This document shows, piece by piece, positions 15,798-26,331 of a stretch of 64,000 bases of DNA. A program made the position numbers and the translations under genes. The DNA lies in NCBI RefSeq assembly GCF_032999765.1, contig NZ_CP136051.1, positions 6,608,501-6,672,500 on the forward strand, in the 5' to 3' direction. Origin of the DNA: Imperialibacter roseus. Lineage in GTDB: Bacteria; Bacteroidota; Bacteroidia; Cytophagales; Cyclobacteriaceae. The notes under the pieces were generated by a model. The model was not told where the DNA came from, ran no database searches, and saw only the letters and a list, made by a program, of their open reading frames with translations. Each line of letters opens with the position of its first letter. Within the stretch, counting starts at the first letter, position 1.

Positions 15798-16877
15798 CTA
15801 GGCCAGGTTCTTCTTTCTCGTCACCCTCCAGATAATTATCAGTCCCGCCAGTATCATAGGGATGGACAATATCTGGCCCATGTTGATAGGTAGCGGATTG
15901 TTGAATTCTTCCTGCCATACCTTCACAAACTCGATCAGAAAGCGGGACGTGAAGAGCAGTGTCATGAATATACCGAAAAGGAGCCCTTCCGGCATTTTGG
16001 CTCTCTTTTTATTCCAGAGATAATAGAGGAATATGGTGAGAAACACGCAAAAAATGGACTCATAGAGCTGAGCCGGATGCCGCACAATGCCATAGGTGTA
16101 GAATTCGGCATAGGTAGTGCCATTGGCTTTGTAGAGTTCGTATTTCAGGCCATCGCCGGGGTTGTGCCAAATGTATTCGCTCAGATAACCGGAGTTGCCG
16201 AGAATTGTAGGCATTTTTGTTTGGTAGAAGCTGTGGGCTACCTGTTCGTCCACCGGCACCTCGTTGTATTTCACCAGCACATCGATAGGCGCTCTGCCAG
16301 GCACGTCGCTGGTGATTTTTGTGGTGCGGCTGATGTCTATTTCTTCAGAGCGAACAATGTACTGCTTGAGGAAATCCGCCGCCGGCGTGGCAAACACAAC
16401 CCCGTAATTGGACTCTGTTGGCTCACCAAGAATTTCGGAATTTGTAAAGTTACCAAACCGAATAAACGCTCCTGTCAGTGCCGTTACAATGGCCACCCTG
16501 TCGAGGATCCAATAGTAGGACATGCCCTTCATTTTTCTGGCAAACAGCCACAAAGCGATGAAAATGCCGATGGCACCACCGTGGCTGGCCAGTCCGCCTT
16601 CTCGTATATAAAGTATTCTGATGGGGTCACTTAAGTATTCCACCGGGTCATAAAAAAGCACATGCCCTAATCTCGCACCAACGATCGTGGCCACCACCAT
16701 GTAAAGGGTAAGCGTGTCTACTTCTTTCTCATCCCGGCCGTCGGCTTTGAACACCTTGTACATCACCTGCTGGCTCACAATGAAGCCGAGTGCGAAGAGC
16801 AATCCGTACCAGCGCACGTCAAAACTTCCAATATTAAAAATGGCCGGGTCGGGATTCCAAATAAGGTATGATAGCAT
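15798..16877 (-). CDS. lgt: Prolipoprotein diacylglyceryl transferase
   Basis: 359-residue inner-membrane enzyme that transfers diacylglyceryl from phosphatidylglycerol to the lipobox Cys of prolipoproteins. Signature features: RWYGLLFALGF near the N terminus, ARLGHVLFYDP, GGLASHGGAIGIF (H-containing loop), RFGNFTNSEILGEPT (the Arg-Asn-Glu motif), and HPAQLYESI before the last helices. There is an insert of about 75 residues (roughly 170-245) after the GNFTNSE region compared with E. coli Lgt, which I believe is common in this phylum. It lies 15 bases after trkH on the same strand, so it is likely co-transcribed. Confidence 0.95.
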   Translation of the reverse strand: MLSYLIWNPDPAIFNIGSFDVRWYGLLFALGFIVSQQVMYKVFKADGRDEKEVDTLTLYMVVATIVGARLGHVLFYDPVEYLSDPIRILYIREGGLASHGGAIGIFIALWLFARKMKGMSYYWILDRVAIVTALTGAFIRFGNFTNSEILGEPTESNYGVVFATPAADFLKQYIVRSEEIDISRTTKITSDVPGRAPIDVLVKYNEVPVDEQVAHSFYQTKMPTILGNSGYLSEYIWHNPGDGLKYELYKANGTTYAEFYTYGIVRHPAQLYESIFCVFLTIFLYYLWNKKRAKMPEGLLFGIFMTLLFTSRFLIEFVKVWQEEFNNPLPINMGQILSIPMILAGLIIIWRVTRKKNLA

Positions 16878-16892
16878 TCTTTCGATATTGAT

Positions 16893-18353
16893 TTAACTGT
16901 GTTTTCTCCAAAAGTAGGGCGTAAATAACATAAGAACAGTAAACAATTCCAACCTGCCCACAAGCATTAAAAACGAAAGTATCCACTTAGCAACGACGGG
17001 CAGGTGAGCGAAATTGTCGACCGGCCCAACGGTACCCAGTCCTGGGCCAATATTACCCAGGCAGGTGGCCACCGAGCCAATGGCAGTCATGAAGTCGACT
17101 CCGGTGGCAGCAATCGCTACCGAGCCCACCCCAAACACGCTGATATAGATCATGATAAAGGCCAGGATGTTGAACGTGATGTCCCTGGTTATAGCTTTTT
17201 TATTGAATCGCACCGGAATCACTGCCGACGGATGGATCTGTCTTTTTAGCTCAAGCACGCTGTTCTTGAAAAGGATCACATGGCGCACAATTTTTACTCC
17301 GCCAGCTGTGGAACCGGCCGAGGCACCGAAGAACATTAGCACAAAGAAGAGCACGGTGAGAAACGGTGTCCATGAGGTGTAGTCCGCTGATACATAGCCA
17401 GTGGTTGTCACCACCGAAACCACCTGAAAGAGCCCATCACGAAAGGACTTTTCAAAAGAGGAATCGCTGACAAAATAGATGGTAAACGCCACCAGGAGTG
17501 CATTGAAAGAGCAAAACAGCACATAGTATTTAAACTCTTCGTTGGAAAAAACCTTTTTGAAGTATCCTTTAAAAATAAAGTATGTCATTGTGAAATTGGT
17601 GCCCGCCAAAAACATGAACACAATAATCACATACTGAATAAAAGGTGAAGTGTAATAGGCGATGCTGGCGTTTTTGGTAGAAAAGCCACCGGTGGCCATG
17701 GTTGTCAGGGCATGGTTGATGGCGTCGTAGAAGGTCATGCCTCCTACCCAAAGCAACACTGTTTCTATACCGGTAAGCCCGATGTAAATCAGCCAGAGGC
17801 GCTTGGCAGTTTCCTTGATGCGGGGTTGCAGCTTGTCGGGAGAAATGCCCGGAGCTTCCGCTACAAATAGCTGCATACCGCCAATACCCAATATAGGCAA
17901 AACGGCCACTGCCAGTACAATAATTCCCATGCCACCGATCCACTGAGTGAGGCTTCGCCAGAAAAGAATGCCTTTGTGTACCGACTCAATGTCAGTGAGA
18001 ATGGAGGCGCCTGTGGTAGAGTAGCCCGAGATAGTTTCAAAGAAGGCGTTGGTGAAATTGGGAATGGCGCCGCTAAGGATGTAGGGAAGGGAGCCAAAAA
18101 GGGACATCAAAAACCAGCCCAGCGTTACTATGAGATAGCCGTCTCGTTTTTTTAGCTCTTTGTCTTTGATTTTACGGGTCGAAAACCACATCATAAAGCC
18201 CGTGCCAAGTGTGATGGCACTGGCCAGCGATATACCGGCCAGGTCGCCCTCATTGTAAGAAAGTGAAATCGGAATACACAGTAGCATCAATATCCCATTC
18301 ATAATGAGCAAAACGCTCAGGATATTCGCCATCACCGGTACATTGAATCTCAT
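16893..18353 (-). CDS. trkH: TrkH-family potassium uptake channel subunit
   Basis: 486 residues, multi-helix membrane protein with four K+-selectivity P-loops: ISGYSTTGASIL, TTMATGGFSTKNAS, VSVVTTTGYVSAD, SVATCLGNIGPGLG, each with the conserved Gly. It forms the pore that works with the TrkA gating ring. Overlaps trkA by ATGA (18350-18353), so the two are translated together in the expected pair. Confidence 0.95.
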   Translation of the reverse strand: MRFNVPVMANILSVLLIMNGILMLLCIPISLSYNEGDLAGISLASAITLGTGFMMWFSTRKIKDKELKKRDGYLIVTLGWFLMSLFGSLPYILSGAIPNFTNAFFETISGYSTTGASILTDIESVHKGILFWRSLTQWIGGMGIIVLAVAVLPILGIGGMQLFVAEAPGISPDKLQPRIKETAKRLWLIYIGLTGIETVLLWVGGMTFYDAINHALTTMATGGFSTKNASIAYYTSPFIQYVIIVFMFLAGTNFTMTYFIFKGYFKKVFSNEEFKYYVLFCSFNALLVAFTIYFVSDSSFEKSFRDGLFQVVSVVTTTGYVSADYTSWTPFLTVLFFVLMFFGASAGSTAGGVKIVRHVILFKNSVLELKRQIHPSAVIPVRFNKKAITRDITFNILAFIMIYISVFGVGSVAIAATGVDFMTAIGSVATCLGNIGPGLGTVGPVDNFAHLPVVAKWILSFLMLVGRLELFTVLMLFTPYFWRKHS

Positions 18354-19690
18354 TTAAAGAAGCTTTCTACTTTATGAAGACATTCGGGACGAATCAAAAC
18401 AACGACCCGATCTTTGGGCTCGAAACGGAAGGAACCTCTCACAGTGTGTCCTCTTCCTCTTCTGATCACACCACCCACAACGGCAGATTTAGGAAAGTCA
18501 AGATTGCGCAATTCATCTGCCAATATCTTGCTTTCTGGCTTTACTTCAAACTCCAGGATTTCCGCATCCACTCCATGAATACTCGTTAGGTTGAGCACTT
18601 CTCCTTTTCTGATGTACCGGAAAATAAAGTTGGCAGCAATCAGCTTTTTATTGATCATCGTATCCACACCGATATTCTGCGAAAGGTGGATATAGTCGAT
18701 GTTTTCTACCAGGGCAATTGTCTTGGTCACGCCATGGTTTTTGGCCACAAGACAAGAAATAATATTGGTTTCGGAGTTCCCTGTTACGGCTATAAAAGCA
18801 TCCATATCGGTGATGCCTTCTTCCATCAGCAAGTCGATATCACGTCCGTCACCATTGATGATCAGGGTGTCGGGCAGCATGTCGGCCAGCTCAAAGCACT
18901 TCTCCTTGTCCTGCTCAATCAGCTTGATATTATACTTTTTAGAAAGGCGCCTGGCGGTGTTGATACCTACTTTGGAGCCACCAAGTATCATGATATTCTT
19001 AATGTCTGTCCGCTTTTTCCCCGAAAGATCCATTACCCTGTCGACGCCGTCGGGCTGAGCGATAAAATAGGCGTGGTCATTGGCTTTGAAGGCATTTTCA
19101 CCATGAGGAATGATGGTCTCGTTGTTCCTCAAAATGGCCACCGTGGTAAAGCTGTTGTCGGGGTTGAGGTAAGCGGTTTCGCTCAGTGTTTTCTCAGCCA
19201 GCTCTCCATTGTCGTCGATAGTAATGCCGACGAGCGAAAGCAGGCCGTTGTCGAAGTCGAATGTGTCGGTGAGGGCCGACTCACGAAGGAGTCGTTTGAT
19301 TTCCTTTGCAGCTAACGATTCAGGAGAAATGATTTCGTCAATGCCTATTGTTTTGAGGTCGAGGATATCTTTGCCTAGAAGAAACTCAATGTTGCTGATC
19401 CGGGCGACAGTGCGCTTGGCACCAAGGTTTTTGCCGATGATGCATGTGGCAATATTGGTTTCCTCATTGGAAGTAACCGAAATCAGGAGGTCTGCTTTGC
19501 TTATGTTGGCATCCAGTAAAACACTGTAGGAGGTCGAACTTCCCCTGATAGTTGCCACGTCCAGATGGTTGGCAGCATACTTTAGTTTTTCCTGGTCAAG
19601 ATCAATCAGAATGATGTCTTGTTCTTCGTAGGCGAGCAGCTTTGCTAAGTGAAATCCTACGTCTCCTGCCCCTGCTATTATTATTCTCAT
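18350..19690 (-). CDS. trkA: Trk potassium transporter regulatory subunit TrkA
   Basis: 446 residues with two RCK units: N-terminal NAD-binding Rossmann domains starting RIIIAGAGDVGFHLAK (GxGxxG) and IMILGGSKVGINTARR, each followed by an RCK_C domain. It is the cytoplasmic gating ring that senses NAD(H)/ATP and controls TrkH. First gene of a trkA-trkH-lgt operon. Confidence 0.95.
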   Translation of the reverse strand: MRIIIAGAGDVGFHLAKLLAYEEQDIILIDLDQEKLKYAANHLDVATIRGSSTSYSVLLDANISKADLLISVTSNEETNIATCIIGKNLGAKRTVARISNIEFLLGKDILDLKTIGIDEIISPESLAAKEIKRLLRESALTDTFDFDNGLLSLVGITIDDNGELAEKTLSETAYLNPDNSFTTVAILRNNETIIPHGENAFKANDHAYFIAQPDGVDRVMDLSGKKRTDIKNIMILGGSKVGINTARRLSKKYNIKLIEQDKEKCFELADMLPDTLIINGDGRDIDLLMEEGITDMDAFIAVTGNSETNIISCLVAKNHGVTKTIALVENIDYIHLSQNIGVDTMINKKLIAANFIFRYIRKGEVLNLTSIHGVDAEILEFEVKPESKILADELRNLDFPKSAVVGGVIRRGRGHTVRGSFRFEPKDRVVVLIRPECLHKVESFFK

Positions 19691-19716
19691 TTGATACTCT
19701 GATCAAAAAGTGACTG

Positions 19717-19724
19717 CAAATATA
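19717..19724 (-). promoter_or_regulatory. Bacteroidota -7 element before trkA
   Basis: TATATTTG on the minus strand, 27 bases upstream of the trkA ATG, matches TAxxTTTG exactly. A T-rich stretch (TTTTACA) lies at roughly the -33 position, with no perfect TTTG. Confidence 0.5.
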
Positions 19725-19924
19725 GAAAATAAACCATAGCCTGTGTAAAACCTTTTGATTGTTAATGTGGCGCATTTGAGCCAGTGCGAACCAGTCTGTA
19801 CGGGACATTAATTGACTAATAATAGTTCAGAAAATATTATCTTCATGGTTTAGCACGTGACAAAAAATACTTTTTTCAGAACACTCTACATTCAAATACT
19901 CATTCATTAACCAAATAAAAATCC

Positions 19925-22890
19925 ATGAAAACCAAGCTTGGAATTATTATTTGCCTGTTGGCCCTGGCAGCTTGCACGCAAAACAAGGAAACAAATTACG
20001 AAATAAAAAAGGCGGAGAGCGGCGGCTTCACGTATGAATACGTTGACGGCGATCCTTTAAAAACCAGAATTTATACCCTGAGCAATGGGCTCAAAGTCTA
20101 CTTGAGTGACTACAAGAATGAGCCCCGCATTCAAACAGCCATAGCCGTGAAAGCGGGTGGCAAAAATGACCCGGCCGACAATACTGGCCTGGCTCACTAC
20201 CTGGAGCATATGATGTTCAAGGGCACGGCCACTTTCGGCACGCAAGACTGGGAAACCGAAAGCGTGCTGGTCGACAGTGTGGAGGCACTTTTTAATCAAT
20301 ATAAAGAAATTTCCGACCCAGAAGAACGTAAAAAGCACTACCGCATCATTGACCAGGTGTCCATTGAAGCATCCAAATATGCCATTGCCAACGAATATGA
20401 TAAGATGGTTTCGGGCATTGGCGCCAAAGGCACTAACGCTTATACGACTAATGATCGCACGGTTTATATCAACGACATACCAGCTAACCAGCTGGAAAAC
20501 TGGCTGAAAATTGAATCCAATAGGTTTCAAATGATTGTCAATCGCCTTTTTCATACGGAACTGGAAGCAGTGTATGAGGAGAAAAATCGCAGCCTTGACA
20601 GCGACATTTGGAAGGGGTTTGAGGCGATGCTAAGTGCTTTGTTCAAAGAGCATCCCTACGGTACCCAAACGGTGATTGGTACTATTGATCACCTTAAGAA
20701 CCCCTCCATTACTGAGATCAAAAATTATTTCTATAAATACTATGTCCCCAACAATGTGGGCATTTGCCTAAGTGGTGATTTGGACCTCGATGCCACCATC
20801 ACATTGATCGACAAATACTTTGGAAGCTGGAAGCCTAATGAAACACTGCCCACATGGACGCCAGTGCAGGAAGCGCCTCTCACAGCGCCAATTGTGACAG
20901 AGGTGTTGGGGCCCGATGCGGAACGCATCATGATGGGCTTCCGGTTGCCAGGGAGGTCGAGTAGAGACTATATCATGGTCAGACTCATCGACAATATACT
21001 GGCCAATAGTCAGGCTGGTTTGGTAGACCTCGACCTGGTGAAACAGCAGAAGGTGTTGGAGGCATCCACCTTCGTGTACGACATGAACGACTACAGCATG
21101 CAAGTGCTGATGGCAAGCCCCAAAGATGGCCAAACGCTTGATCAGCTTCGAGACCTTTTTCTGGAGGAGCTTGAGAAAATCAAAACAGGAAACTTCGATG
21201 ACTGGCTGATTTCTGCTGTGGTGAATGACTTGAAAAAGAACCAGCTCAATCAGCACCAGTACAATTGGGCAAGGTCCAACGACCTGGTCGTGGCTTTCAC
21301 CAGCAACATGCCCTGGGGCGACTTTGTGTCGGAGTTCGACCGGATGTCGAAGGTGACAAAGGAAGACGTGATGGTCTACGCCAAAGCCAACTTTGGCGAC
21401 AACTATGCGCTCGTTTACAAGCGGACGGGCAAAGATCCGAATGCGCAGCAGGTGGAAAAGCCGGAGATCACCAAAGTGGAGCTCAATAGGGAAGCCAAAT
21501 CGCCATTTCATGAAGCGATTATCAATAGCGAGCCTCCGAAGTTGAAGCCATTGTTTGTGGACTACGACAAGGACATTGAGGAATTGACAATGAAGAATGA
21601 CCTGGAAGTGCTTTACACGCAAAATGATGAGAACGACTTGTTCAGGCTATACTACAAGGCCGACTTTGGTACGAATATCGACCCGAAAATAAAGGTAGCT
21701 GTTGACTACCTCGAGTTTGTAGGCACACCGACTTACACAGCCGAGGAAATACAGAAGGAGCTTTTCAAACTGGGGTGCAACTTCTCGGTATTTTCTTCTG
21801 CCGAAGAAAGCTATGTAATGCTAACGGGCCTTTCTGAAAACATGGAAAAAGCGATGGTGATCTTTGAGGATTTGCTGGCCAATGCCCAGCCGGACGAGGA
21901 GGCACTTGCCAAACTGAAAGAAGGATACTGAAAGAAAGAGAAGACCAGAAAAAGAACAAATCAGCCATACTTTTCAGCGGACTGATGAACTACGGACTCT
22001 ATGGTGCTCAGTCGCCATTCACCAATGTGGTGTCGAACACGGACCTGATGAATCTCAATTCGGAGGAGCTGCTTGATCTTACCCGGAACTTCACGAAGAC
22101 CACTCACAAAGTGATGTATTATGGCCCGGTAGAGTCAAAAAAGCTCGTAGCCATCTTAAATACGAACCACAAACTGCCTGAAACCATGTTACCGCTTCCT
22201 GAGCCGAAGGAGTTCGCCAAGCAGGAAGTTGACAAGCCAAAAGTTTTTTGGGCCGATTATGACATGGTGCAGGAAGAAATACTGTTCTTAACCAGGGGCG
22301 AAGAATTCGACGTGAACCTGATGCCTGAAACGGAGCTCTACAATGAGTATTTTGGCGGCAACATGGGCTCTATTGTTTTTCAGGAGATAAGAGAAGCACA
22401 GGGGTTGGCTTACTCGGTTTGGGCCAATTATTCCACAGCAGATGAGGTGGGTAAAAACAATCACTTCTTTGCTTACGTGGGCACACAGGCCGACAAGCAA
22501 AATCAGGCGGTGCCGGCTTTGCTCAATATCATTGAGGACCTTCCTGAGTCAGAGACTGGTTTGGCAACTGCCAAAAAGTCGATCATGAGCCAGATCGAGA
22601 GCGAGCGCATCACCCGCTGGAGCAAGCTTTTTAACTATGAGAGTGCTAGGGATATGGAGCTGGATCACGATATCAGAAAAGATATTTATGAAAAGATTCC
22701 GACCATGACCATGGAGGATGTGGTAGCCTTTCAGAAGCAGTATGTGAAAGGGAAGAAGTATAACATGATGGTGCTGGGCGACAAGGACAAGATCGACTTC
22801 AAAGGCCTTCAGCAATATGGTGAAGTGAAGCAGCTGACCCTGGAAGAGCTATTTGGCTATGACAAAGTAGAGAAGATTAATATTCAGTAA
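19925..22890 (+). pseudogene. M16 (pitrilysin/insulinase) zinc protease gene, interrupted by a frameshift
   Basis: Two frames together make one M16 protease of about 980 residues. The 5' frame (19925-21931) has a lipoprotein signal (LLALAAC), the inverted zinc motif HYLEH (His91, Glu94, His95) and the distal ELEAVYEEKNR region of the first M16 half. It breaks at ALAKLKEGY-stop. The other frame then continues the expected helix (ILKEREDQKKNKSAILF, FSGLMNYGLYGAQSPFTNVV) from about 21925, with its first ATG at 21985, to the end at 22890, completing the second, inactive M16 half. The break needs one extra base (or loss of two) near GAAAGAAGGATACTG. Either the gene is inactive or truncated, or the sequence has a one-base error. 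Otherwise a typical exported M16 protease of the phylum. Confidence 0.85.
21917..21931 (+). other. Frameshift site in the M16 protease gene
   Basis: Upstream codons AAA GAA GGA TAC TGA end the first frame, while the downstream coding frame reads through as xGG ATA CTG AAA. The sequence is not a classical -1 slippery heptamer in the zero frame, so programmed frameshifting is unlikely. A lost base in the purine run is the simpler explanation. Confidence 0.7.
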
Positions 22891-22904
22891 AGCATTTTTG
22901 ATTG

Positions 22905-22945
22905 CCGGAGCTTTCGGCCAGCCAGGTCGGGAGCTCCGGTTTTTT
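22905..22945 (+). terminator. Terminator downstream of the M16 gene
   Basis: Stem CCGGAGCT / AGCTCCGG (22905-22912, 22932-22939) with a 19-base GC-rich loop that can pair further, followed by six T. The T-run reaches the stop codon of the convergent nagA gene, so the signal serves the plus strand. Confidence 0.8.
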
Positions 22946-24089
22946 ATGTTTCAAAAGCCAATGCTCCGCACTTGTAGACCTTTTGAATTGCAATCTTTTC
23001 CTCAAAAGTAAAGATAACAGCGTCTTCACAGGCTATTTTATTGGGCTCTCTGTGGGTATTCATCAGGCTGTCTGGAATGACCGATGCCATTTTCCAGGCC
23101 TGGCTTAAGCTTGCCACTTGATGTGTTACCAGGTATCCCACATTCTGAAGCAACGTCATGGCGGCACCGGCAAGCAGTCCGTTTCCACCCTCCATACTCA
23201 GTCGACCATTAGGTTCGAGCTTCACCTGGCCACCAATATGAGTGTTGTAAACACCAGGCTTCATGCCAGTAAATAGGGTGGCATCGCTTACCAGGAAACA
23301 GTTTTTTCCTTTTGCCTTCATGACAACTTTCATGAAGCTATCGGGAAGATGGAAACCGTCTGCGATAATGCTCGGGCAGAGCCTATCCTGTGCCAGTTGC
23401 TCCCAAATGATATTGGGGTGCCTGGGCAGCATGAGTGGAACTGCATTGCCGATATGTGTTGACATGGTGGCCCCGGCGTCAACTGCTTTTTGAATTTGCT
23501 CGGGTGAAGCCAGGCTATGACCTATTGACACCAGCACTCTACTTTTTACTGCGCTGGAAATAAACGCTGCCGAGTTGTCCCACTCAGGGGAAAGGGTAAT
23601 CATCTTGATCCGGTTGCCGGCAGCTTTCTGAAAACGCATGAACAGCTCCCAATCGGGCGCCTTCACATATTTTTTATTATGTGCACCTCTGGCCCCCTCT
23701 TCTTTCGAAATGAAAGGCCCTTCAAGATGGATGCCGCCAACGCACTGGCCAAGCAAATCATGATGACGGCAGGCTTCGTTGATGGTGGCCAGCAGTTGGC
23801 AAATGTTTTCGTCGGAATTGGTAATGATAGTAGGGAAGAAAGTGGTTACGCCCTGGCTCAGAAGAAATTTGGCAGCGTTTAGGAGGTCTTCCCCGCTCAG
23901 AGATGTATTGTTGAAGTCAATCCCATTGACGCCATTCACCTGGAGGTCCACAAGGCCTGGCCCCACAAACAAAACCTGGTCAGACACGGAACTTGATTTT
24001 GATAAAGCCGATATTCCGTTGATGGCATTCACTGTTACGTGGCAACCATTAAGGCAGTCGATAGCTTCGATAAATGACGCTTCTTTCAT
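22944..24089 (-). CDS. nagA: N-acetylglucosamine-6-phosphate deacetylase
   Basis: About 381 residues; it removes the acetyl group of GlcNAc-6-P to give GlcN-6-P in the cytoplasm. Amidohydrolase motifs: PGLVDLQVNG, GIHLEGPFI (metal Glu), SIGHSLA, STHIGNAVPLML, and VSDATLFTGM (catalytic Asp). The usual THLFNAM motif is varied here to THIGNAV. I start at the ATG at 24089, which overlaps the nagB stop by one base (TGATG); a TTG three bases upstream is less likely. Last gene of the amino-sugar operon. Confidence 0.93.
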   Translation of the reverse strand: MKEASFIEAIDCLNGCHVTVNAINGISALSKSSSVSDQVLFVGPGLVDLQVNGVNGIDFNNTSLSGEDLLNAAKFLLSQGVTTFFPTIITNSDENICQLLATINEACRHHDLLGQCVGGIHLEGPFISKEEGARGAHNKKYVKAPDWELFMRFQKAAGNRIKMITLSPEWDNSAAFISSAVKSRVLVSIGHSLASPEQIQKAVDAGATMSTHIGNAVPLMLPRHPNIIWEQLAQDRLCPSIIADGFHLPDSFMKVVMKAKGKNCFLVSDATLFTGMKPGVYNTHIGGQVKLEPNGRLSMEGGNGLLAGAAMTLLQNVGYLVTHQVASLSQAWKMASVIPDSLMNTHREPNKIACEDAVIFTFEEKIAIQKVYKCGALAFET

Positions 24090-24832
24090 CAAGCAGATGG
24101 AATGTAGTTTTCGCCGAAGGAATCAGGATCGAGAAAAAGCTGGCAGCCGCCGTGGTTTCTCAGAATAGAGGCCGGGCAGCTTGTAGAAATAGGTCCAATC
24201 AGCGCATCGGTCACGGCATTTCGTTTGCTCAATCCGGGCACTACACAAAACAGATTCTTTCCAGCCATCAGCGTGGGAATAGTAAGCGTAAGTGCATGCG
24301 TAGGCACGGCGTCGAAAGATGGGAAACACCCGTCGTTGACCTGCTGTTGCCGGCACGGAACATCCAATTCCACCACCTTCACTGTTTCCGGGTCGTTGAA
24401 ATTAGCCACGGGCGGGTCGTTGAAGGCAATGTGACCGTTTTCTCCTATGCCCAGGCAGACGATATCAATAGGCTTCTCAGTCAAAAGTTGGGTGTATCTT
24501 GCTAGTTCATTGTCCCCTCCGTTTCCGTCGAGGAGGTTGATTTGCTTTAAAGGGACATGGTCAAACAAATGATTACTCAGGAAGTAACCAAAAGACTGCT
24601 GCGATCCAGCGGGTAATCCTACATATTCATCCATATGGAAAGCCACTATCTTTTGCCACGGAATAAATTCACTCTTTTTCAGAAAGTCCAGCACTTCATT
24701 TTGTGAAGGAGCAGCGGCAAATATCATCCGTACCTCGTCTTGTTTTTTCAGTAGGTTCAGTATCTCTAGTTCTACTGCCTTCCCCGCAGCAACCCCCATC
24801 TCCGTTCTGTTTTTGTATACTTTAACCTTCAT
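24089..24832 (-). CDS. nagB: Glucosamine-6-phosphate deaminase
   Basis: 247 residues; converts GlcN-6-P to fructose-6-P plus ammonia. Motifs: FHMDEYVGLP (catalytic Asp), QQSFGYFL, GIGENGHIAFNDPP (catalytic Glu/His pair) and ALTLTIPTLM. Overlaps the transporter gene by 11 bases and nagA by one. Together with NagA it feeds GlcNAc-6-P into glycolysis. Confidence 0.93.
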   Translation of the reverse strand: MKVKVYKNRTEMGVAAGKAVELEILNLLKKQDEVRMIFAAAPSQNEVLDFLKKSEFIPWQKIVAFHMDEYVGLPAGSQQSFGYFLSNHLFDHVPLKQINLLDGNGGDNELARYTQLLTEKPIDIVCLGIGENGHIAFNDPPVANFNDPETVKVVELDVPCRQQQVNDGCFPSFDAVPTHALTLTIPTLMAGKNLFCVVPGLSKRNAVTDALIGPISTSCPASILRNHGGCQLFLDPDSFGENYIPSA

Positions 24833-26294
24833 GCTCCAACGATTTTAACAGACCGCTAACAGCCTCTGAAACGGGCCTGTTCCGGTTCCACAGCCCTAGG
24901 CCGATAAACACAGATAAAGATACAATCAATGGCAAGGCCACGGCAAGTGCCAGGCTGGTGATTTCAATGTTCTTGGTGACAATGAAAGTAACAAAGCCCG
25001 CCGCAATTGATCCAATTGCAGCCAAAGACCCGCAGTGCCTGAACACAGGTAACATGCCAAACAACATGGGCACGGCAATAGGGCCTACCAAAGCGCCAAA
25101 CCAGGTGACAATAAGACCAAACACGCCTCCAAAGCGTTCGTTTTGGGAGGCCACCACCAGTGTCATTAGCGTGAAGATGAAGGTGGTGGCTCTGGCTACC
25201 ACCAGCGAGGCCCGCTTTTCTTTCAACCTCTTTGAGAGCACAGGCAGTATGTCTCGGGTGAGCACCGCCGAAATGGTGTTGATGTCTGAAGAGGTCATGG
25301 TCATGGTGTTAGCAAAGAGCGACGCCACCACCAGGCCAACCAAACCGGCCGGAAGAAGTTTGAGCGTCAGCAATCCATATGATTGACTTGGGTCTTGCAG
25401 GTCCGGCAAAATAAGTGGGGCCGCCCACATAGGGAGAAATAAAATCAAGGGCCAGATCAGGTACAAAGTGCCGGAGAGGTAGGCTGCTCTTTTGGCCTGG
25501 GTTTCATCCGGTGATGAAATGTAGCGGGTGGCCAGGTTCCAGGTGCCGCCGTTGTAGCTCAGGAAATTGATACAAAGAAACGCTAGTGCAAAACCAACAG
25601 TATATGGACTATTAAAAGGTTGACTGTTGCCTTCTGGTAGGTCGTTCCAAAAGGTGAGAATCTCATTCCATCCGCCCAGGTGCCGAACGACCATGATTAG
25701 CATAATAAGACCAGCCAAAATTTGCACAATAAACTGAGCGAAGTCTGTGATTATTACTGCCCACAGGCCACCGAAGGTGACGTAAATGAGAGAAACACCT
25801 CCGGAAATAAGAATGCCATAAATCAGCGGAAGCCCCGTAAAAACGTTGAGCAACACAGCGATGGCTGTCCACTTGGCACCCACATCAAAAAGCTTTAACA
25901 GCACCCCGCTCCAGGCCATGATTTGTTGAGTGAGAAGATTGTAGCGAACCGTTAGGTATTCCAGCGGCGACTGTATCTGCAGCCGCTTTCGCAGCCGCAC
26001 CCAGAGGACGGGAAATAGCCGGGCACTCAGAAGAACAGTAATGCCGATAGTAAAGGCCCACCATACATAAATAGAGAACCCGTGCGTGTAGGCGAGGCTG
26101 GCGTACGCCACAAATACGGCACCACTGTAGCCCGAAACGTGATGCGAAATGCCCGATAGCCACCAGGGCAGCTGGCCACTGGCCACGAAATAGTCTTCGG
26201 CTGTTTTGTTCCTGGCCATCGACCACAGGCCAATGACCAGCATAAGCACGAAGAATAGGCCAATTACGATAAAGTCAGGAGTGCTTAGTTGCAA
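24822..26294 (-). CDS. Sodium:solute symporter (SSS family)
   Basis: 490 residues with about 13 membrane helices, beginning LSTPDFIVIGLFFVLMLVIGLW and with the SSS pattern SGISHHVSGYSGAVFVAYASLAYTHG, then SSDINTISAVLTRDILP. Substrates of this family in Bacteroidota sugar operons include sugars and sialic acid; here an amino sugar or related compound is inferred from nagA/nagB. Start is a TTG, since no ATG precedes the first helix. Confidence 0.85.
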   Translation of the reverse strand: MQLSTPDFIVIGLFFVLMLVIGLWSMARNKTAEDYFVASGQLPWWLSGISHHVSGYSGAVFVAYASLAYTHGFSIYVWWAFTIGITVLLSARLFPVLWVRLRKRLQIQSPLEYLTVRYNLLTQQIMAWSGVLLKLFDVGAKWTAIAVLLNVFTGLPLIYGILISGGVSLIYVTFGGLWAVIITDFAQFIVQILAGLIMLIMVVRHLGGWNEILTFWNDLPEGNSQPFNSPYTVGFALAFLCINFLSYNGGTWNLATRYISSPDETQAKRAAYLSGTLYLIWPLILFLPMWAAPLILPDLQDPSQSYGLLTLKLLPAGLVGLVVASLFANTMTMTSSDINTISAVLTRDILPVLSKRLKEKRASLVVARATTFIFTLMTLVVASQNERFGGVFGLIVTWFGALVGPIAVPMLFGMLPVFRHCGSLAAIGSIAAGFVTFIVTKNIEITSLALAVALPLIVSLSVFIGLGLWNRNRPVSEAVSGLLKSLEHEG

Positions 26295-26331
26295 AGTAGC
26301 GGTTGATTAGGGTGAAAGGATTCTGTTGTCA

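Noticed and set aside
15798..16877. Insert in lgt as a novelty
   Set aside because: Longer Lgt proteins with an insert at this place are, to my knowledge, usual in Bacteroidota; catalytic motifs are intact.
18686..19315. Plus-strand frame opposite trkA
   Set aside because: trkA is conserved across the whole span; the antisense frame has no support.
20768..21622. 284-codon minus-strand frame opposite the M16 protease gene
   Set aside because: The plus strand encodes conserved M16 sequence throughout this stretch; the antisense frame is a shadow.
21900..21935. Programmed -1 frameshift in the M16 gene
   Set aside because: There is no X XXY YYZ heptamer in the zero frame and no obvious downstream structure; a simple indel fits better.
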